A DNA stretch of 64,000 bases. It comes from Papio anubis. Its lineage: Eukaryota; Chordata; Mammalia; Primates; Cercopithecidae. Below, piece after piece: positions 34,081-46,320 of the stretch (position 1 is its first letter; each line of letters begins with the position of its first letter). The DNA is taken from NCBI RefSeq assembly GCF_008728515.1, contig NC_044989.1:76781754-76845753 (forward strand), given 5' to 3'. Both the position numbers and the translations under genes were made by a program. The notes under the pieces were generated by a model. It made no database searches, was not told where the DNA came from, and saw nothing but the letters and a program-made list of their open reading frames with translations.

Positions 34081-36105
34081 AAAGCACCAAAATCCATAGA
34101 TTTTCTTCTCTTTCAAAGAATTTAGCTTCATTAAAGAAAAAGTTAAAAACCAATTTAAACTATCTATTTATACTAATAGATTGATTAACCTTCTTAAATT
34201 AAGGAATTTTCATAAGTAATGCAAAAACAAGCAAAAATTAAAAATAAAAATAAATAAACCTCAGAGGTAAAAAAAGACATTTTGCAAAGCCACACAAAAA
34301 CATCAATTTTATTGGGCTTAAACTCATAATTTACTTCTGTTATTTGAATTAAACAGATTTCACTTGTTCACTAATCCAGACTCTTACAAACAGAAATTAT
34401 ACATTTGCTTTCCTTCTTACAGAGTTCATATTTTGAACGGATAGGCTTGTCTGTGTTAGGCAAACTTAACCAACCAATCAAAGTCACTAAACCCTGAAGA
34501 GCAAAACACAATGAACAATGTGCTAATCGGGAGTAATGATTGAGTCACACACCTTGCCTAGAGAGAGGAGTCAATTAAAATATCTAAATATAACAATGAG
34601 AATAAAAAGCCAGATGCAAGTAGCCCATGTAATGAAGGACACATGGCTGGGAAAAAAAAAAAAAAAAGATAGAAAGCAAACTGGAAACAACTTTGGAATG
34701 ATGTTTTTTATTCAATTCATACTCTGTGAGGCCCTATTTTTCATACACTCTTTTTTATTTACTTTGAAAACGCAGACTTGTTTTGTTCTCATAACAGCTC
34801 CATGTAATAACATGTAAACTTCCTGTCAAATTTCCCTGAGACATACGAGGCAGGCAAAGAATGTGCTTCTTGGCTCTAAATTGCCGGACAACCAAGTCTT
34901 TGCCTGCTGCATCCCAGCCGCAGCTGTTCCTTTTTCCCACAGATGATGGAGTCTCTTGATACCCTGTCCTGGATCCAATTACAAAGCCAGCTTGAAATAT
35001 CAGCCGCTAGCTGTCCTTCTCATTAAGATTTGGTTTAGAAACCATTTTATTCATAATTGCGTTTGTCTGATATTTGACTACTAATAAGTGGCACATGACC
35101 TGGATTTGCCAAGAGTGTTATTTGTCTCCCTTCTGCCTAAATTTCTTCTGTACAAAATCAGTATGTTCAGTTATCTCTGCTGACGGTGGCGGGGGAGGGG
35201 GGCACATTACCATACTCCCACTTCCATTTCCTTCTTTACTGTGGATAGTCATAAGATTCATTTCTATCATATCCTATTTCCATGGAGTCTATCTGCCACC
35301 TAAGCTTATGAATGCATGCATGGAATATCTAAATGTCTATCCTTAGGCTTGTGTTTAGCCACTGTATTCAGTTTTCACCTAGTATTTTTGCTTCATTCTT
35401 TCCAGGTGTTCTGACCCTCTGATCTTACATGTCAGCTCAATACAAAGCTCAGGCCTTCACTGAATTGAAAACTCATCTAGATCTGATTCTGCTTTTCACC
35501 CTTAACCCTCAGCACTCTCTTTCTCTCTTAGGTATGATCCTGTCCTAACAGGCTGGTTCCACAAATTCACAGATTGCTCAGAAATATTTACACAGAATTA
35601 CACAGAATTACCTTTCATGAATGCTCTCTTGGACACAGGCAATAGTCCAGAACATACTTAATTTGGATACAACATGTGAGCTTGTTGAGTGACTTCCTAC
35701 TATTCTACGAGATGATGACCCAACTGTGAATACTAACCCATTCTCACTTGGCCTCTTGTTTATTCTTTGGAAAGTACTTTAAAGACAACCTCATGTGATT
35801 TTTCTGTTTTGAATAGTGCCACCAAGTAGCAGTAGTAACTGAAGTTCTAAACGTTTTGTCTCTCCTCCTGAGATTCACAGAATAATGAGATCATTTTCCT
35901 TATATACTCCTAAATCCCATACCTCTTCAACATCCTGAACAATTTTCTCATAAGTCACACCATTCCACTTTCAAGCTATCATATATCTATAAGATAAGCA
36001 TTATTATTATTATTATTTTTACTTTCAGCCAAAATCTATCTCATTGTTACGCACCTATGAGATAGAAAGTAATGATTTTTCTTTCCTTTTTTTTTTGTCT
36101 TTAGG
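34081..36105. other. Anonymous DNA, no recognised repeat
   Basis: About 2 kb with an A-run at 34651-34666, a G-rich run GGCGGGGGAGGGGGGC at 35189, and a TTA run near 36001. No repeat or gene is recognised. Confidence 0.4.
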
Positions 36106-36640
36106 AAAGACATATGATGGTTTGAAAACACAGTGAGAATGATGCTTCTGTCTCTTGAATCTGGGTGGGCTCTCTGATATCTTCAAACAATAGAGCATGC
36201 AGAATTGGCACTCTGACTTTCAAAGCTGGCCATAAAGGCCATGAAGCTTTTGCCTTTGACACTGGAGTGCTCACTATTGAAGCCCATAGCTGCCATGTTA
36301 GAAGCCTGGCTACCCTGAAACCACCATGCTGGAGGGGCCACATATAGCCACCATGCTTGAGAGCACAATTGAGATTATCCTACTGCCTTCCCAGCCCAGG
36401 CACAAGACTTCTTAGGAAAGGAACTTTCTTGGAAATAGCCTGGCTAGCCCAGTTATTCTATCACCCAGCCACTGGAGGCACCCTGAGCTATTCCAGTCAT
36501 CCAAGATGACATGGAAAAGACCACTCCTGATGTACATTTTCTGAATCCTGACCCACAGAATCCAGGAGCATAATAGTTGTCTTACTCAACCAAGTTTTGG
36601 GGTATCTTGTTATGCTGCAATAGGTAACTGGAACAGGAGA
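36106..36640 (+). mobile_element. MLT1-type MaLR LTR, sense
   Basis: The 3' half is diagnostic: CTGAATCCTGACCCACAGAA, CAACCAAGTTTTGGGGTATC and TTGTTATGCTGCAATAGGTA. The 5' half contains GGCCATGAAGC and repeated CCACCATGCT motifs seen in MLT1 LTRs. Antisense and sense frames of 60-80 codons inside are incidental. The subfamily is not resolved. Confidence 0.6.
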
Positions 36641-37257
36641 ATGTGGTCTATCTTGTTCCCTCATCTCATTTTAAAGAAGATGACATTGACATTTCTTTTA
36701 AGATTTGATTACTAAATCATTTTTTGTGTTCATTATTTTCCTCTGCATGGATGATGTTTGATGAGTGAGAAGTACAATGGTAGGCTGTCACCTACTTTAT
36801 TTTGGACACTTCACCTCTATAAATAAAGATTAAAACTAAATTTTCTTTTTAGGCAGCCATATTGTTGTTCAATTAGGTGGGGAGTCAACTCATAGTCCTT
36901 AGGCTTCTTATAACACCTGTCAACTCCACTTCTTACTCTATTAAATGTTTTATTAGTTCCAATTCACTATTTCACCCTGTAGAAATAATTTTATATTCTG
37001 ACACTTTTATAAAATGTATTTGACAATTTATAATCTTAACGTTACTTACACATTAAAAAATACTACCATAAAGTTTTCTATATCATTTAGTGCCTCTCTG
37101 TTTGCTCTTCACAATTGGTCATGGATTCTATATGCCATTTATATAAGAAAAAAATGTTTGAACACAAACATAAGCAATAATTGAACCAATGTGTAAGCAG
37201 ATATACTGCAATGAAAATCTGTGAATGAAACTTCCTCTTACATTGTTTTATTTCTTC
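36641..37257. other. Anonymous AT-rich DNA
   Basis: Nothing recognisable; no gene-like frame. Confidence 0.4.
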
Positions 37258-37405
37258 TTTTTAGCAACGTGATGAGCCAGGCATTTATTATGAATAGAGA
37301 AACTGAGGCTCATAGAGATTCAGTGAACATTGCAAAGCTGAGTTTAAACATAAACGTGTCTCTCTCCCAAATCTGTACCATTTCCTTTGTACCACAGCAC
37401 CAGAA
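37258..37405 (-). mobile_element. MIR fragment, antisense
   Basis: AGAGAAACTGAGGCTCATAG, AGATTCAGTGAACATTGCAA and GCTGAGTTTAAACATAAACG follow the inverted MIR core. Confidence 0.6.
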
Positions 37406-37899
37406 ATAGGACACTCAGAAGACAGCAGTGATGACTATGCATAGAACCTCAGTCAATAAATCAAGACTCACCAAAGATAATTGACTTGTGCTCTCTCTGG
37501 AATTTACCTGTATGTTTTATCTTAGAAACTTCTAAGAAGGTTAGGAACAAAAGTTATTTTCAGCCATGACAACAAAGTTAAATGCATTTTAGATAAATAA
37601 CTCTGAAGAACTTGCTTGAGGAAAATATATTTGGCAAGGAAAATCGCTCATCCTAAAAGAATAATGTGGTACTTAATTATGAAAGAATGACTTTAAAAAG
37701 AAGTAAGGAAAAGAAGTTAATGCAAAACTGACTCAAGTTTGGTTGGTGATATGCTGCAGTGTGTGGTGAGGCGACTCTGGGAAAGCAGACATAAAACTAT
37801 TAAGTGCTAAAAGTCATTATCTTTATTCTTCAAACTTGCTTCATCTTTTTCATTTCTGATATTGAATCACTACATTCCTGCTCACATAGTCACCTAGAC

Positions 37900-38165
37900 A
37901 GAAACACATGTGTAAACTTCAATTTTCCCCTCTCCCTTTCTGACTTTTTAAAAATCTAGTCGCCAAGCAATTTTGATTCTACTTACAAAAACACTACAAC
38001 CCATTGCCTTCTTTCCAACTTCACTGCCCCTAGCTTAAATCAGGTCAGCATTACCTCTCCCCTCCTCAACAGTAATAATTTCAATGTTCTTCTTGCTTCC
38101 AATTTCTCCCCATTTCAATTTAGACTACAAACTGCCATGATAGTTTTCTGAAATTAGAACACAAT
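37900..38165 (+). mobile_element. L2 ORF2-region fragment, sense
   Basis: TAGTCGCCAAGCAATTTTGA, CTTCCAACTTCACTGCCCCT, ATTTAGACTACAAACTGCCA and the downstream TTTTCTGAAATTAGAACACA follow L2 order around its conserved C-terminal coding region. Strongly diverged. Confidence 0.5.
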
Positions 38166-38300
38166 CACTCCTAACATTTATTGAGACGTTGTGGCATGCA
38201 CCACAACACGAACTGGTATAAAAATGAACAAGGCCCAGGCCCTGTCCTCAAAAGGCTGACACTCCAGTGGCTATTCAGAGGAGTGTGTCATTAAAACGGA
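38166..38300 (+). repeat. Ancient interspersed repeat (ATTTATTGAG...CAGGCCCTG type)
   Basis: ACATTTATTGAGACGTTGTG, AATGAACAAGGCCCAGGCCC and AGGCTGACACTCCAGTGG resemble a widespread old mammalian repeat whose name I cannot give. Similar motifs recur near 41095 and 49505. Confidence 0.35.
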
Positions 38301-39044
38301 AAAGTCAATAATGTGAAGGCAAGTTTAGGGATGATGTGGAAACGCAGAAGTGGAATAAGACCTATTCTTGGGAGTGTTGCTCCCTATTTAAATTCTAATT
38401 GATGTCCCACCCCAACTTTAACCTACAAGATACAATCCAGATTCCTTAATAGTGTTTGCAGTTTTTTTTTTTCCATGTATAATTTGTAACTTGTCAAACC
38501 TGTATTTAATATCTAGTTTAAGTCAGTGTTTTTTTTTTTTTCCTCTATATTCTTCCACCAGTGGAAATTTAAACTAAAGACATCAATTCAACTTAAAGCA
38601 ACATCTAGCTATTTCATTTAATTTTTAACTTCTCAATTTTGATTGCTAGAGGTGAAGTCTTAGGTCGGTCTCACAATTTTCGAAAATGACAGCTTGAAGT
38701 TCACATATTCCTTGCCTCATTCTCCCAAGGTGAATGATCTGAGTGTGGTTCAATTTATTGTACTTGGCATTTATAGACAAGACCTTTAATGTTCCCAAGA
38801 CAGGGAAGTGCCTCTATTTTTAAAGGTTCCATGGCATTCCTCTACATTCTAAATTTTCCCTTAGGTCTTCATTAATCCATTTCCACATTGGGATTGTCTT
38901 TCTGCTCCTATTTGACAATTTTGTCATAAAGTAAATCTCTTTTCTGATTTAAGAAAAGAAAAACGACATCATATAAGAGACCCATAGGAAGAAAGATTGT
39001 TTTATCCATCTCCAGCACAGCTTAAGTTCATGGCAGCTGTGGAA
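38301..39044. other. Anonymous DNA
   Basis: Two T-runs near 38463 and 38529. The stretch 38570-38990 has no repeat signature that I recognise. Confidence 0.4.
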
Positions 39045-39240
39045 AAAGGCTACGGACTATGGAGGCAAACAGGTTTCTTGCTTCTACCTGCTAGCCTGTG
39101 ACTAACACATTCTGTTTGCCCTGAGCTTCTGTTTATTCACCTAAAAAAATGGGAGCAATCATGCAGCACGGCTCTGACAGTCATAGAGCTTTCTTGAATT
39201 TTAAAATTCGAATAGACCACTATAGTATGTACTCTCTAAT
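39045..39240 (+). mobile_element. MIR fragment, sense
   Basis: GGCTACGGACTATGGAGGCA, TAGCCTGTGACTAACACATT, GAGCTTCTGTTTATTCACCT and AAAAAAATGGGAGCAATCAT follow MIR order. Confidence 0.55.
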
Positions 39241-41839
39241 ATAACATGGCATAAAAATATCTAAATATTTTTACTTTCGTGTCTTAATGTTTCTATACAT
39301 AAATGACCAATGTCCTGTTCGATTTTTTCCAAAACCGTTTGAAACATAAATAATGTTTCTGTTTTGTTTCCTTCATTTGGGTTTGTTATTACTTGATAGA
39401 GCTCACATGAAGAGGACAGGGCGGCAGTGGTGCAGGCTGAGATGCCAGTGCTGTCATCAACCTGCCAAACTCTAACGGAAGAAATCATTATACTATGGAT
39501 GCTGCCCTCAAAGTATACCTGAATCAGAACATATCATAAAAAATTAAGCATTTTTGTAACTCAGGTGGACTTTCTACACGTCGTTAAATCTTCTAGTGGT
39601 GGATTAGTTAATGATATGAGACTGAATCCCTATTTCATACGATGGTTGTGAAAATTAAGAGACACCGTATGTGAACCGTGTCACATAGTATCTTGTCCGA
39701 TCGAGACAGTAAAGGTTTTTTTATTTCTTTTTTGCTCATTTTCTTAGCCAGAAAGATGATATTTATCTTTTTATCCACAATCTTGTCCCATGCCAATATG
39801 GACTGTTTCAGTCACATTAGAATATACTTGTCTAACAATATATTCATATGCAATAGCCACACAACTCACTTCAGGATTATAAAAACAAACTTATTCAAAT
39901 CTCCCTCATGGCTTTTTTCCCATTTTTGTTGTGATTGTTTTGCCGCAGGCTGGCCATGGGCCCGTGTCCACCATACATCTAATTCTCACCTGGGCACTAT
40001 GTACATAGCTCAGCATTTTGCTAAAATGTGGATAGACGTTCTACCACAGAGGGCAGAATGTAGAGTGTTCCATTAATGGAATTTTACAGATAGCAAAGTC
40101 TTGATTACAAAATAGGTCCACAAATATTTGCTGAACAAATAAATAAATATGAGATCCTCATGTATGTTTAAATAAATAGAAATACAGTAACACAGTTAAT
40201 CCTTTGGTTGTCAGCATATGCCTCAACAAATTGTCCATGGGGATGAACTTCTCCAGTTTGTACCTTTAAGAAGCCAATGGCAGTATTACATGGAGGTACA
40301 TAGCTTCCTACTGTCACCTGTTTATGCTCAATGAGTCTCAGGGTTATTGTAATCTCTGGTGGCCCTGGGCCACACCTGGGAGTGCAAAGGCAGCAGCATT
40401 CCCTTAGGTCCTCTGTTGTAAGAATCTGTCAGACTTAACACATTCTTTGGTCTGTTCCTCCTCCAGTTTTATTTTTAGACTATATTTGTAAACCAGTTAT
40501 TTGATTGGGACACTAATCTCTTCAACTAGTTTTTTTTTCAGCCTCTTTCCTGCTTTATCAATCCCTGACTGATGACCAGACATCCTTTGGGTCTTCAACC
40601 TTTTTTGTTTGTTTTTGATACCCTACTCCCTCTTGATTGTTTTGCCTCACCACTGCACATTACTATGGATCAAATATAGGTTTATCCTTCTTTTTTGTAC
40701 CTGGTCCAGCATAATTGCCTTGACTGATTTTCCATAGGTCCCACTGAGTTTGTTCTCATCTGCCTGATGAGAGCTCTCAATATATTCCAAAGCCACAGAT
40801 ATCCTGTTTCTGGCAGGTGTGGATTATTCTCACATCGAAATATACCCTTTAAAAAATAAGTATAAGTCAGAATGGTGAAGCTATCCAAGGATATTGGCAA
40901 CTTGTGCATGTGGCAAGCTATCTGATAAACTATGTGCAAATATGTTGTTTTAAATACAAATATGAATGCTCGTGTATATGTCTATTTGCTTGTCAATTAT
41001 GCATTGCAGGACAATTTTAATGTTGTACTTTTGTTATTATTAAAATCTGTTTATTTGCATGTGCCTATGTCCCTCAAATGCTCTGTTCAACATTCAAACA
41101 GCTATTGACTATCCACAATGTGCGAAGCACCGTGCTTGGTACTATTCTTTGTAGCTCATGGCCCAAAGGACAAGTTGTACAGATTTTGCTTTTCTTTTAC
41201 TTTTATTTATTTGCTTTACAGATTGTTTTCTTCATTAACTGCTTAAATACAGTGCAACAGTGTTGATTGTGTTTTTTACTGAAATAGTCTCAGGACAGTA
41301 TTATGAATATGATGGGTGTTCAGAAAATTAATGTCTTCTATAGACAAGAATACTGAGTTTAGAGAGGGAGAATAAAATTAGCAGGTCAAAATTAATCAAA
41401 CCAAGGACTGTGTTAATCAGATTCTATCTCTGAAAACCTCCAAATAGTTCACGAAGGTCTGAAACCTCAGAGACAGTAGTTAGAAGAAAAAATGTTCAGA
41501 TCTACCTCTAGGCATCTTCAGAGACATTGTATTGAGGGCACCTTTCTGATGTGTAAGAGGGATATTGAGGTTTCTGTGGATTCAAGAGGGCAGGAATCAT
41601 GAAAACTGAGTCAATTTCATGGAGACAGGAAAGCAAAGTGAGCTCCCCATTAAAAATGCTTAGTCTGAGAAAAATAAAAATCTTTCTTTTAGAATTCCAA
41701 ATAATATATAGAGATATCACCACGACCACCACCTTCCTTGGATGTGGGACTGGGGGTTACATTTAGTGACGCACTTTCTAAGAATAGATTACAGAAAGAG
41801 AAAACAAGTAATGTACAATGGGGAAACTGGAAATCACTA
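39241..41839. other. Anonymous DNA with weak old-repeat traces
   Basis: No gene seen. The 132-codon frame at 39678-40076 has no domain. A possible L2 tail lies at 40108-40150 (CACAAATATTTGCTGAACAA), and an ancient-repeat motif at 41090-41180. Confidence 0.35.
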
Positions 41840-42080
41840 CCTTATCCAAGGGCTCAACTTTGACATCAGCACTGATCATTCATGTGGGTATCATGTGCCT
41901 GCTGACATAGTGTGATAAGAAGGCTTTATGACTATTGTAGTCTTCCCCAACATTTATATAACCCCAGTGTATTTGTGACAAAAAATCAGACAAACTCAAA
42001 TCGAAGGACATTCTATGCAACATGACCAGTACTCTTTAAAGCTGTGAAGATCATGAAAAGCAAGGAAAGTCTGACGCATT
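41840..42080 (+). repeat. Possible old interspersed repeat, family not named
   Basis: CAGACAAACTCAAATCGAAG, GACATTCTATGCAACATGAC and TACTCTTTAAAGCTGTGAAG in succession resemble a repeat motif that I have seen in many human loci. I cannot assign a family and the bounds are approximate. Confidence 0.35.
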
Positions 42081-43498
42081 GCCAGTTTTTAATTTTTATT
42101 TCATAACTAGGGAGGCCTGTTAATTTAAAATATTTTCATCATTGAGTATTGATAATATGCTGATCAGGAGAAGATTCAAGTACACTGATTCTCTGACAGA
42201 CTGGTGAGGGAATGAAAGGGTGTAATACTATTCCAAAGGCATTTTATTTTTCTGGGAAGACATACAAGGTGGTGACTAGCAAAAGCTGTTGCATTTGGTA
42301 CAATTATATAAAACTGATATTCGTCTTTACAATTGTACTGTTCCACCGTGATATATATCAGTGACAACTTTCTTAGGAATATTATAGAGAGTAAGAGTTT
42401 TGTTAGTACTATTACAGTAATCTCCCTGCATTAAATATCTGGATTTGAATTCAAAAAAATTGTGGATTGAAAGGTATTTTTCTCTTAGATTGTTTCAAAA
42501 GGTTATATATCACATTTTCCCTCAAATGTATACACTTTCCCATCTCTCCAGTCCAGGGCATACTTGAGAGTGAAAAGTCTATTTTCTCTGTGCCGTAAAG
42601 AAATGAGCCTGCTGAGGGGAAAAAATCAAAGCTGTGTGGTGAAGTGTTAAGCAGACTTTCTTCCACCTTGTTAAGAGCAGTGGAAGGTTACTGTGGCCAT
42701 GGCTTCATTAGAGAGCAAGCTCACCTTGTTGGCTGTGTATTATCTTTTGATTCCCCCCCTGCAGATCTTTTTTTTTTTTTTTTTTTTTTACTTTATTTTC
42801 TTCTGTGTGACATCTGCTGTTGAGTCTGAGAGAGACTCAAAAAAGATGAGGTTTCAGCTGCTTGGGTTTATCTACCTGCAGTTCAGTGATGCGATGCTAC
42901 AATCAATGCCTAGCCCAATAGACAATGGGCTGATTCTCCTACGAGCGAATTCAAGCACCTATTGCAATAAAAGCGTAACAGTAAAATGTGAATTAAAAAT
43001 ACTTTCTAAAGGATTATCTTGTCACATAAATAAAACCATCTCTGGAAGTTCTTATAAGTAGGAACATTTTCAAGTATTTGTTGTTTTCATCACAAAATGA
43101 TTAAAAAATAGCAATATTTTTTATCTTTAATTTTTTTTTTTTTTTTTTTTTAAACAGCAGTCTTTCCACTCTGATCACTTCAGAAAGGTTGTCTGAGTCA
43201 GGCACTACCTAAAAAATATGTCAAAAATGTATTGAAACCTGGAATATTCTAGAAAATAAATACAAATACCTTAAACACTAAAAAAGACAAGAAAATTACT
43301 CCAGAGTTTATCAAAATTATCAATGTAAAATCACTTTGATAAATGACATTGTTGACTGTCTTGATTTCTACCAAATTACTTCTAGCCAAATCATTTCCAG
43401 CTAAAAGATTTAATATTTAATAAACAGCAGTGGGTAATAAAAAGCAAACAATGAAGAGTTTAAGAACTCTATTTCATGGAACTTTGTAAAAGTTGGAT
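42081..43498. other. Anonymous DNA with two T-tracts
   Basis: T-tracts occur at about 42769-42789 and 43131-43151. A 122-codon frame at 42693-43061 spans the first tract as polyphenylalanine and is unlikely to be coding. Bases 42850-43040 lack any repeat signature. Confidence 0.4.
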
Positions 43499-44095
43499 TT
43501 TTTTTTTTTTTTTTTGAGACCGAGTCTCGCTCTGTCGCCCAGGCTGTAGTGCAGTGCGGTGGCTCTGTCTTGGCTCACTGCAGCCTCTGCCTCCCTGGTT
43601 CAAGCAATTCTCCTGTCTCAGACTCCCAGGTAGCTAAGACTAAAGATGCCATGTCCGGCTAATTTTTTCTTTTTTTTTTTTTTGAGATGGAGTCTCGCTC
43701 TATCACCAGGCTAGAGTGCAGTGGCGCCCTCTCCACTCACTGCAAGCTCCGCCTCCCCGGTTCAAGCAATTCTCCTGCCTCAGCCTCCCGAGTAGCTGGG
43801 ACTACAGGTGCCCGCCACCATGCCCTGCTAATTTTTGTATTTTTAGTAGAGACAGGGTTTCACCATGTTGGCCAGGATGGTCTCAATTTCTTGCCCACAT
43901 GATCTGCCTGCCACCGCCTCCCGAAGTGCTGGGATTACATACATGAGCCACCGCACCCGACAAATTTTTTGTATTTTTAGTAGAGACAGAGGTTTCACCA
44001 TGTTGGTCAGGATGGTCTTGATCTCCTGACCTCGTGATCCACTCGCCTCGGCCTCCCAAAGTGCTGGGATTACAGGTGTGAGCCACCGCCCAGGG
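43499..44095 (-). mobile_element. Outer Alu, antisense, interrupted by another Alu
   Basis: The outer element runs from the T-run at 43499 to about 43668 and resumes at 43962, ending near 44095. The break lies at the mid-element region GGCTAATTTTTT, and the right part resumes with AAATTTTTTGTATTTTTAGT. Its halves rejoin in correct Alu order once the inner copy is removed. Confidence 0.9.
43669..43961 (-). mobile_element. Inner Alu (S/Y-like) inserted into the outer Alu
   Basis: A complete antisense Alu from its T-run and GAGATGGAGTCTCGCTCT to GAGCCACCGCACCCGAC. AATTTTTT is found at both junctions (43661-43668 and 43963-43970), consistent with a short target duplication. Confidence 0.9.
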
Positions 44096-44269
44096 CTTGA
44101 CAGAAGCAGTATCTAGCAGGTTGGGAATTTCAAAACATATTGAGTTGATCAGTTTGAAATAAAAAAAAAAAGACATCTGTAAATCAGACTATAAATAAAG
44201 TTTATAAATGTAAAGATAATAAAATTAAATAAAATATCAGTAGAATTGTTATATCCTGGTTGATTGCAA
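44096..44269. other. Short anonymous AT-rich spacer
   Basis: Contains an A-run at 44160-44171; nothing else recognised. Confidence 0.4.
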
Positions 44270-44720
44270 TGGTTTTTTGACTGATTTCCTGTTGCTACAT
44301 GACCGTCTAGGGTCTATTTTCAGTCCAGCATTCAGAATGGTTCTTTTAAAACTGAAGGTTATTTCACTCTTGTGTTCAAAATCTCCAACAGATTTCCATC
44401 TCCCTCAGTGTAAAATCTAAAGTCCTTTCAACAGCCTCCGGACCCCGGATGCCTCTCTGACTCTTCTCTCTTCTCCTACATCTCGTTAACCCTTATTTCA
44501 CTCCAAGTGGACCAAGCTCCTTTTGGTTTCTTGAATTCGTCAAGAAAACTTCTGCCTCAGGGTTTTGCTTCTGCTGTTCCTTCTTGGGAAACACTTCTCT
44601 CAGATATCCAAACGATTTGCTTTCTTGCCTCATTGAGATCTCCATTTAAATGTCATCTCCATAAGACTTCTCTGGCTACCTGCTCAAAACTTACCCCCTT
44701 TGGAAGTCACTGAGTCATTC
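44270..44720 (+). mobile_element. L2 C-terminal coding region and 3' part, sense
   Basis: Order follows L2: ATTTCACTCTTGTGTTCAAA, GATTTCCATCTCCCTCAGTG, GTAAAATCTAAAGTCCTTTC, TGCCTCAGGGTTTTGCTTCT, GCTGTTCCTTCTTGGGAAAC, AAATGTCATCTCCATAAGAC. This is the best-preserved L2 piece in the window. Stops break the frame; the 68-codon frame at 44507-44713 is part of it. Confidence 0.7.
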
Positions 44721-44879
44721 TTTTTTTTGCTTCATTTTTCTGCCCAACCAAGAGGATATAAGGCAGGGCTTAAGAGAAGACTAGTAAAATCTCTTATTCT
44801 CATCTTCTACCATGTTTTTCCTTATAATATCTAATGACAGAGATTTTTGTTATTCTTTAAATATGTCTAGTTTAGCTAT

Positions 44880-45262
44880 GCCTTAGGCTTTTACACTTGC
44901 TGTTCTTCGTGCTTTAGCTCCTCTTTAAATAAATGTTTATTACTCTTTATTGGTCAGGATTTTGCTTGACTATCCCCCATAAGAGACGCCCTTCTATCTG
45001 AATACCACCTCCTTGTCTACCACCCCTCCACCACCACCCTTGGACACTTTGCCCTTTTGTAATCTCTTTACAGTTTTTAACGTGATTTGAAATCACATTA
45101 TCATTTTTTCACTTATTTATGGCCTATCTTTTCTATTAGCAAGTAAGCTTGATGAAGAGAAAAAATTAGTTAACAGTTGCATGTTAATTATAAAGGACCG
45201 TACGGGCCTGAAATATACTAGGTGTTCAAAATATATTTTAATGTTTTCTTGAATGAATATTT
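44880..45262 (+). mobile_element. Second L2 3' fragment, sense
   Basis: Restarts the same L2 order (TTACACTTGCTGTTCTTCGT, then the CTCCTTGTCTACCACCCC region) and ends AGGTGTTCAAAATATATTTT, AATGTTTTCTTGAATGAATA, the L2 terminus. Overlap in content with the fragment ending at 44720 shows these are two copies, not one. Confidence 0.6.
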
Positions 45263-45632
45263 ACAGAAGAAAGGAGGAGAAGAAATAATGAAAATAATCA
45301 TTAGAATATAATTTCCCTGATATAAATATGTTTTGACCTTCAGCTGTAAATAAAATTAATATAAACTTGATGCTAGTAGCTTGAACCAGGAATGGGCTTA
45401 TTGCTTATGGTAACACAAAGTCTAGAAGCAGACAACTGCAAGTTAATGCAGCAGCTAAGGAAGAGTATCAGGGCTCTTTCTAACATCCTGCACTGCCATC
45501 CTTAACATGGCTCTGTTGTTTTTTTGGTCCAAAGATGGCCACTTTAACCCCATGTATTAAGACTGTATTCCAGGCAGAAATAATGAGAAGAGCCAAGGTG
45601 AAGATCACCTGCAGGATCATTCTTCTCTGATT
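45263..45632. other. Unassigned, possibly repeat-derived
   Basis: Text such as CAGAAGCAGACAACTG-like and CTGCACTGCCATCCTTAACA hints at an old repeat, but no family is supported. Confidence 0.3.
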
Positions 45633-45790
45633 ATTGTTTGGTCACAAAGTCAAGGCCTGTAGATACATTCTCGACCTTTCCAAGTTCTTGCACAGGTTGC
45701 CTTTGGCATGAACTGATGCAGCATCAATAAATTTTCTATTAGCAAGATCTGCAAAGAAGTAACATCCTTGTCTTAACTAGGCAAAATATA
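45633..45790 (+). repeat. Left arm of a 158-bp inverted repeat
   Basis: The segment from ATTGTTTGGTCACAAAGTCA to TTGTCTTAACTAGGCAAAAT is the reverse complement of 46321-46480, with about 90% identity by eye. AATAAA lies inside it (near 45726). Confidence 0.9.
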
Positions 45791-46320
45791 TTAAATAATT
45801 ATATATTAAATATATAAGGAAGATAACATTTCTGTAAGTCCTACTTGAAACAGTTCCACTAACTGCCATAACTATGTCCCTGTGTTACATAACCACCACT
45901 ATTTTCAAAAGATCAGTCAATCAATTGATTTGCTAACTAAGAAAGCACTTGGAAAAGTATCAGGTAAATTATAAACATAATGCATTTTATTTTCTCTTCT
46001 CATTTGAAATAAATACATTTTCCCCCAGATATTATACTCCCAAGGGGCAAGAGGCAAGTGGCAGAATTAATAGGTAGATTATACAATTTTTTAAAAATAT
46101 TTCCCAAACTACCTTTTTGGGGTCCAAAATGCTCTAACTTTATACTGAATCCATATAAAGTAGGGTAGAATTTTAAAACTTTTACCTTATACTTTAGTTG
46201 TCATAAGTTTTATGTATATCAAAGAAAAATTTTAATTATGTAGCAGAATGAGACAAAATGTCTTCACCAATTTCTGTGCAGTGACTGACTATATATTAGG
46301 ATCGTCAGTGGAAGGTTTAA

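Noticed and set aside
36085..36104. Strong splice-acceptor-like tract TTTTTTTTTTGTCTTTAG before the MLT1 LTR
   Set aside because: A pyrimidine tract plus AG is common in AT-rich DNA. No matching donor or open frame supports an exon.
42693..43061. 122-codon frame with polyphenylalanine
   Set aside because: The frame runs through a T-tract (42769-42789), and length variation in such a tract would break it. Not coding-like.
43687..43946. Open frames of 71-76 codons with an SPASASRVAGTTGA-like protein
   Set aside because: These are the standard translation of an antisense Alu. The same kind of peptide appears at each antisense Alu in the window (22435, 28793, 46638, 50927).
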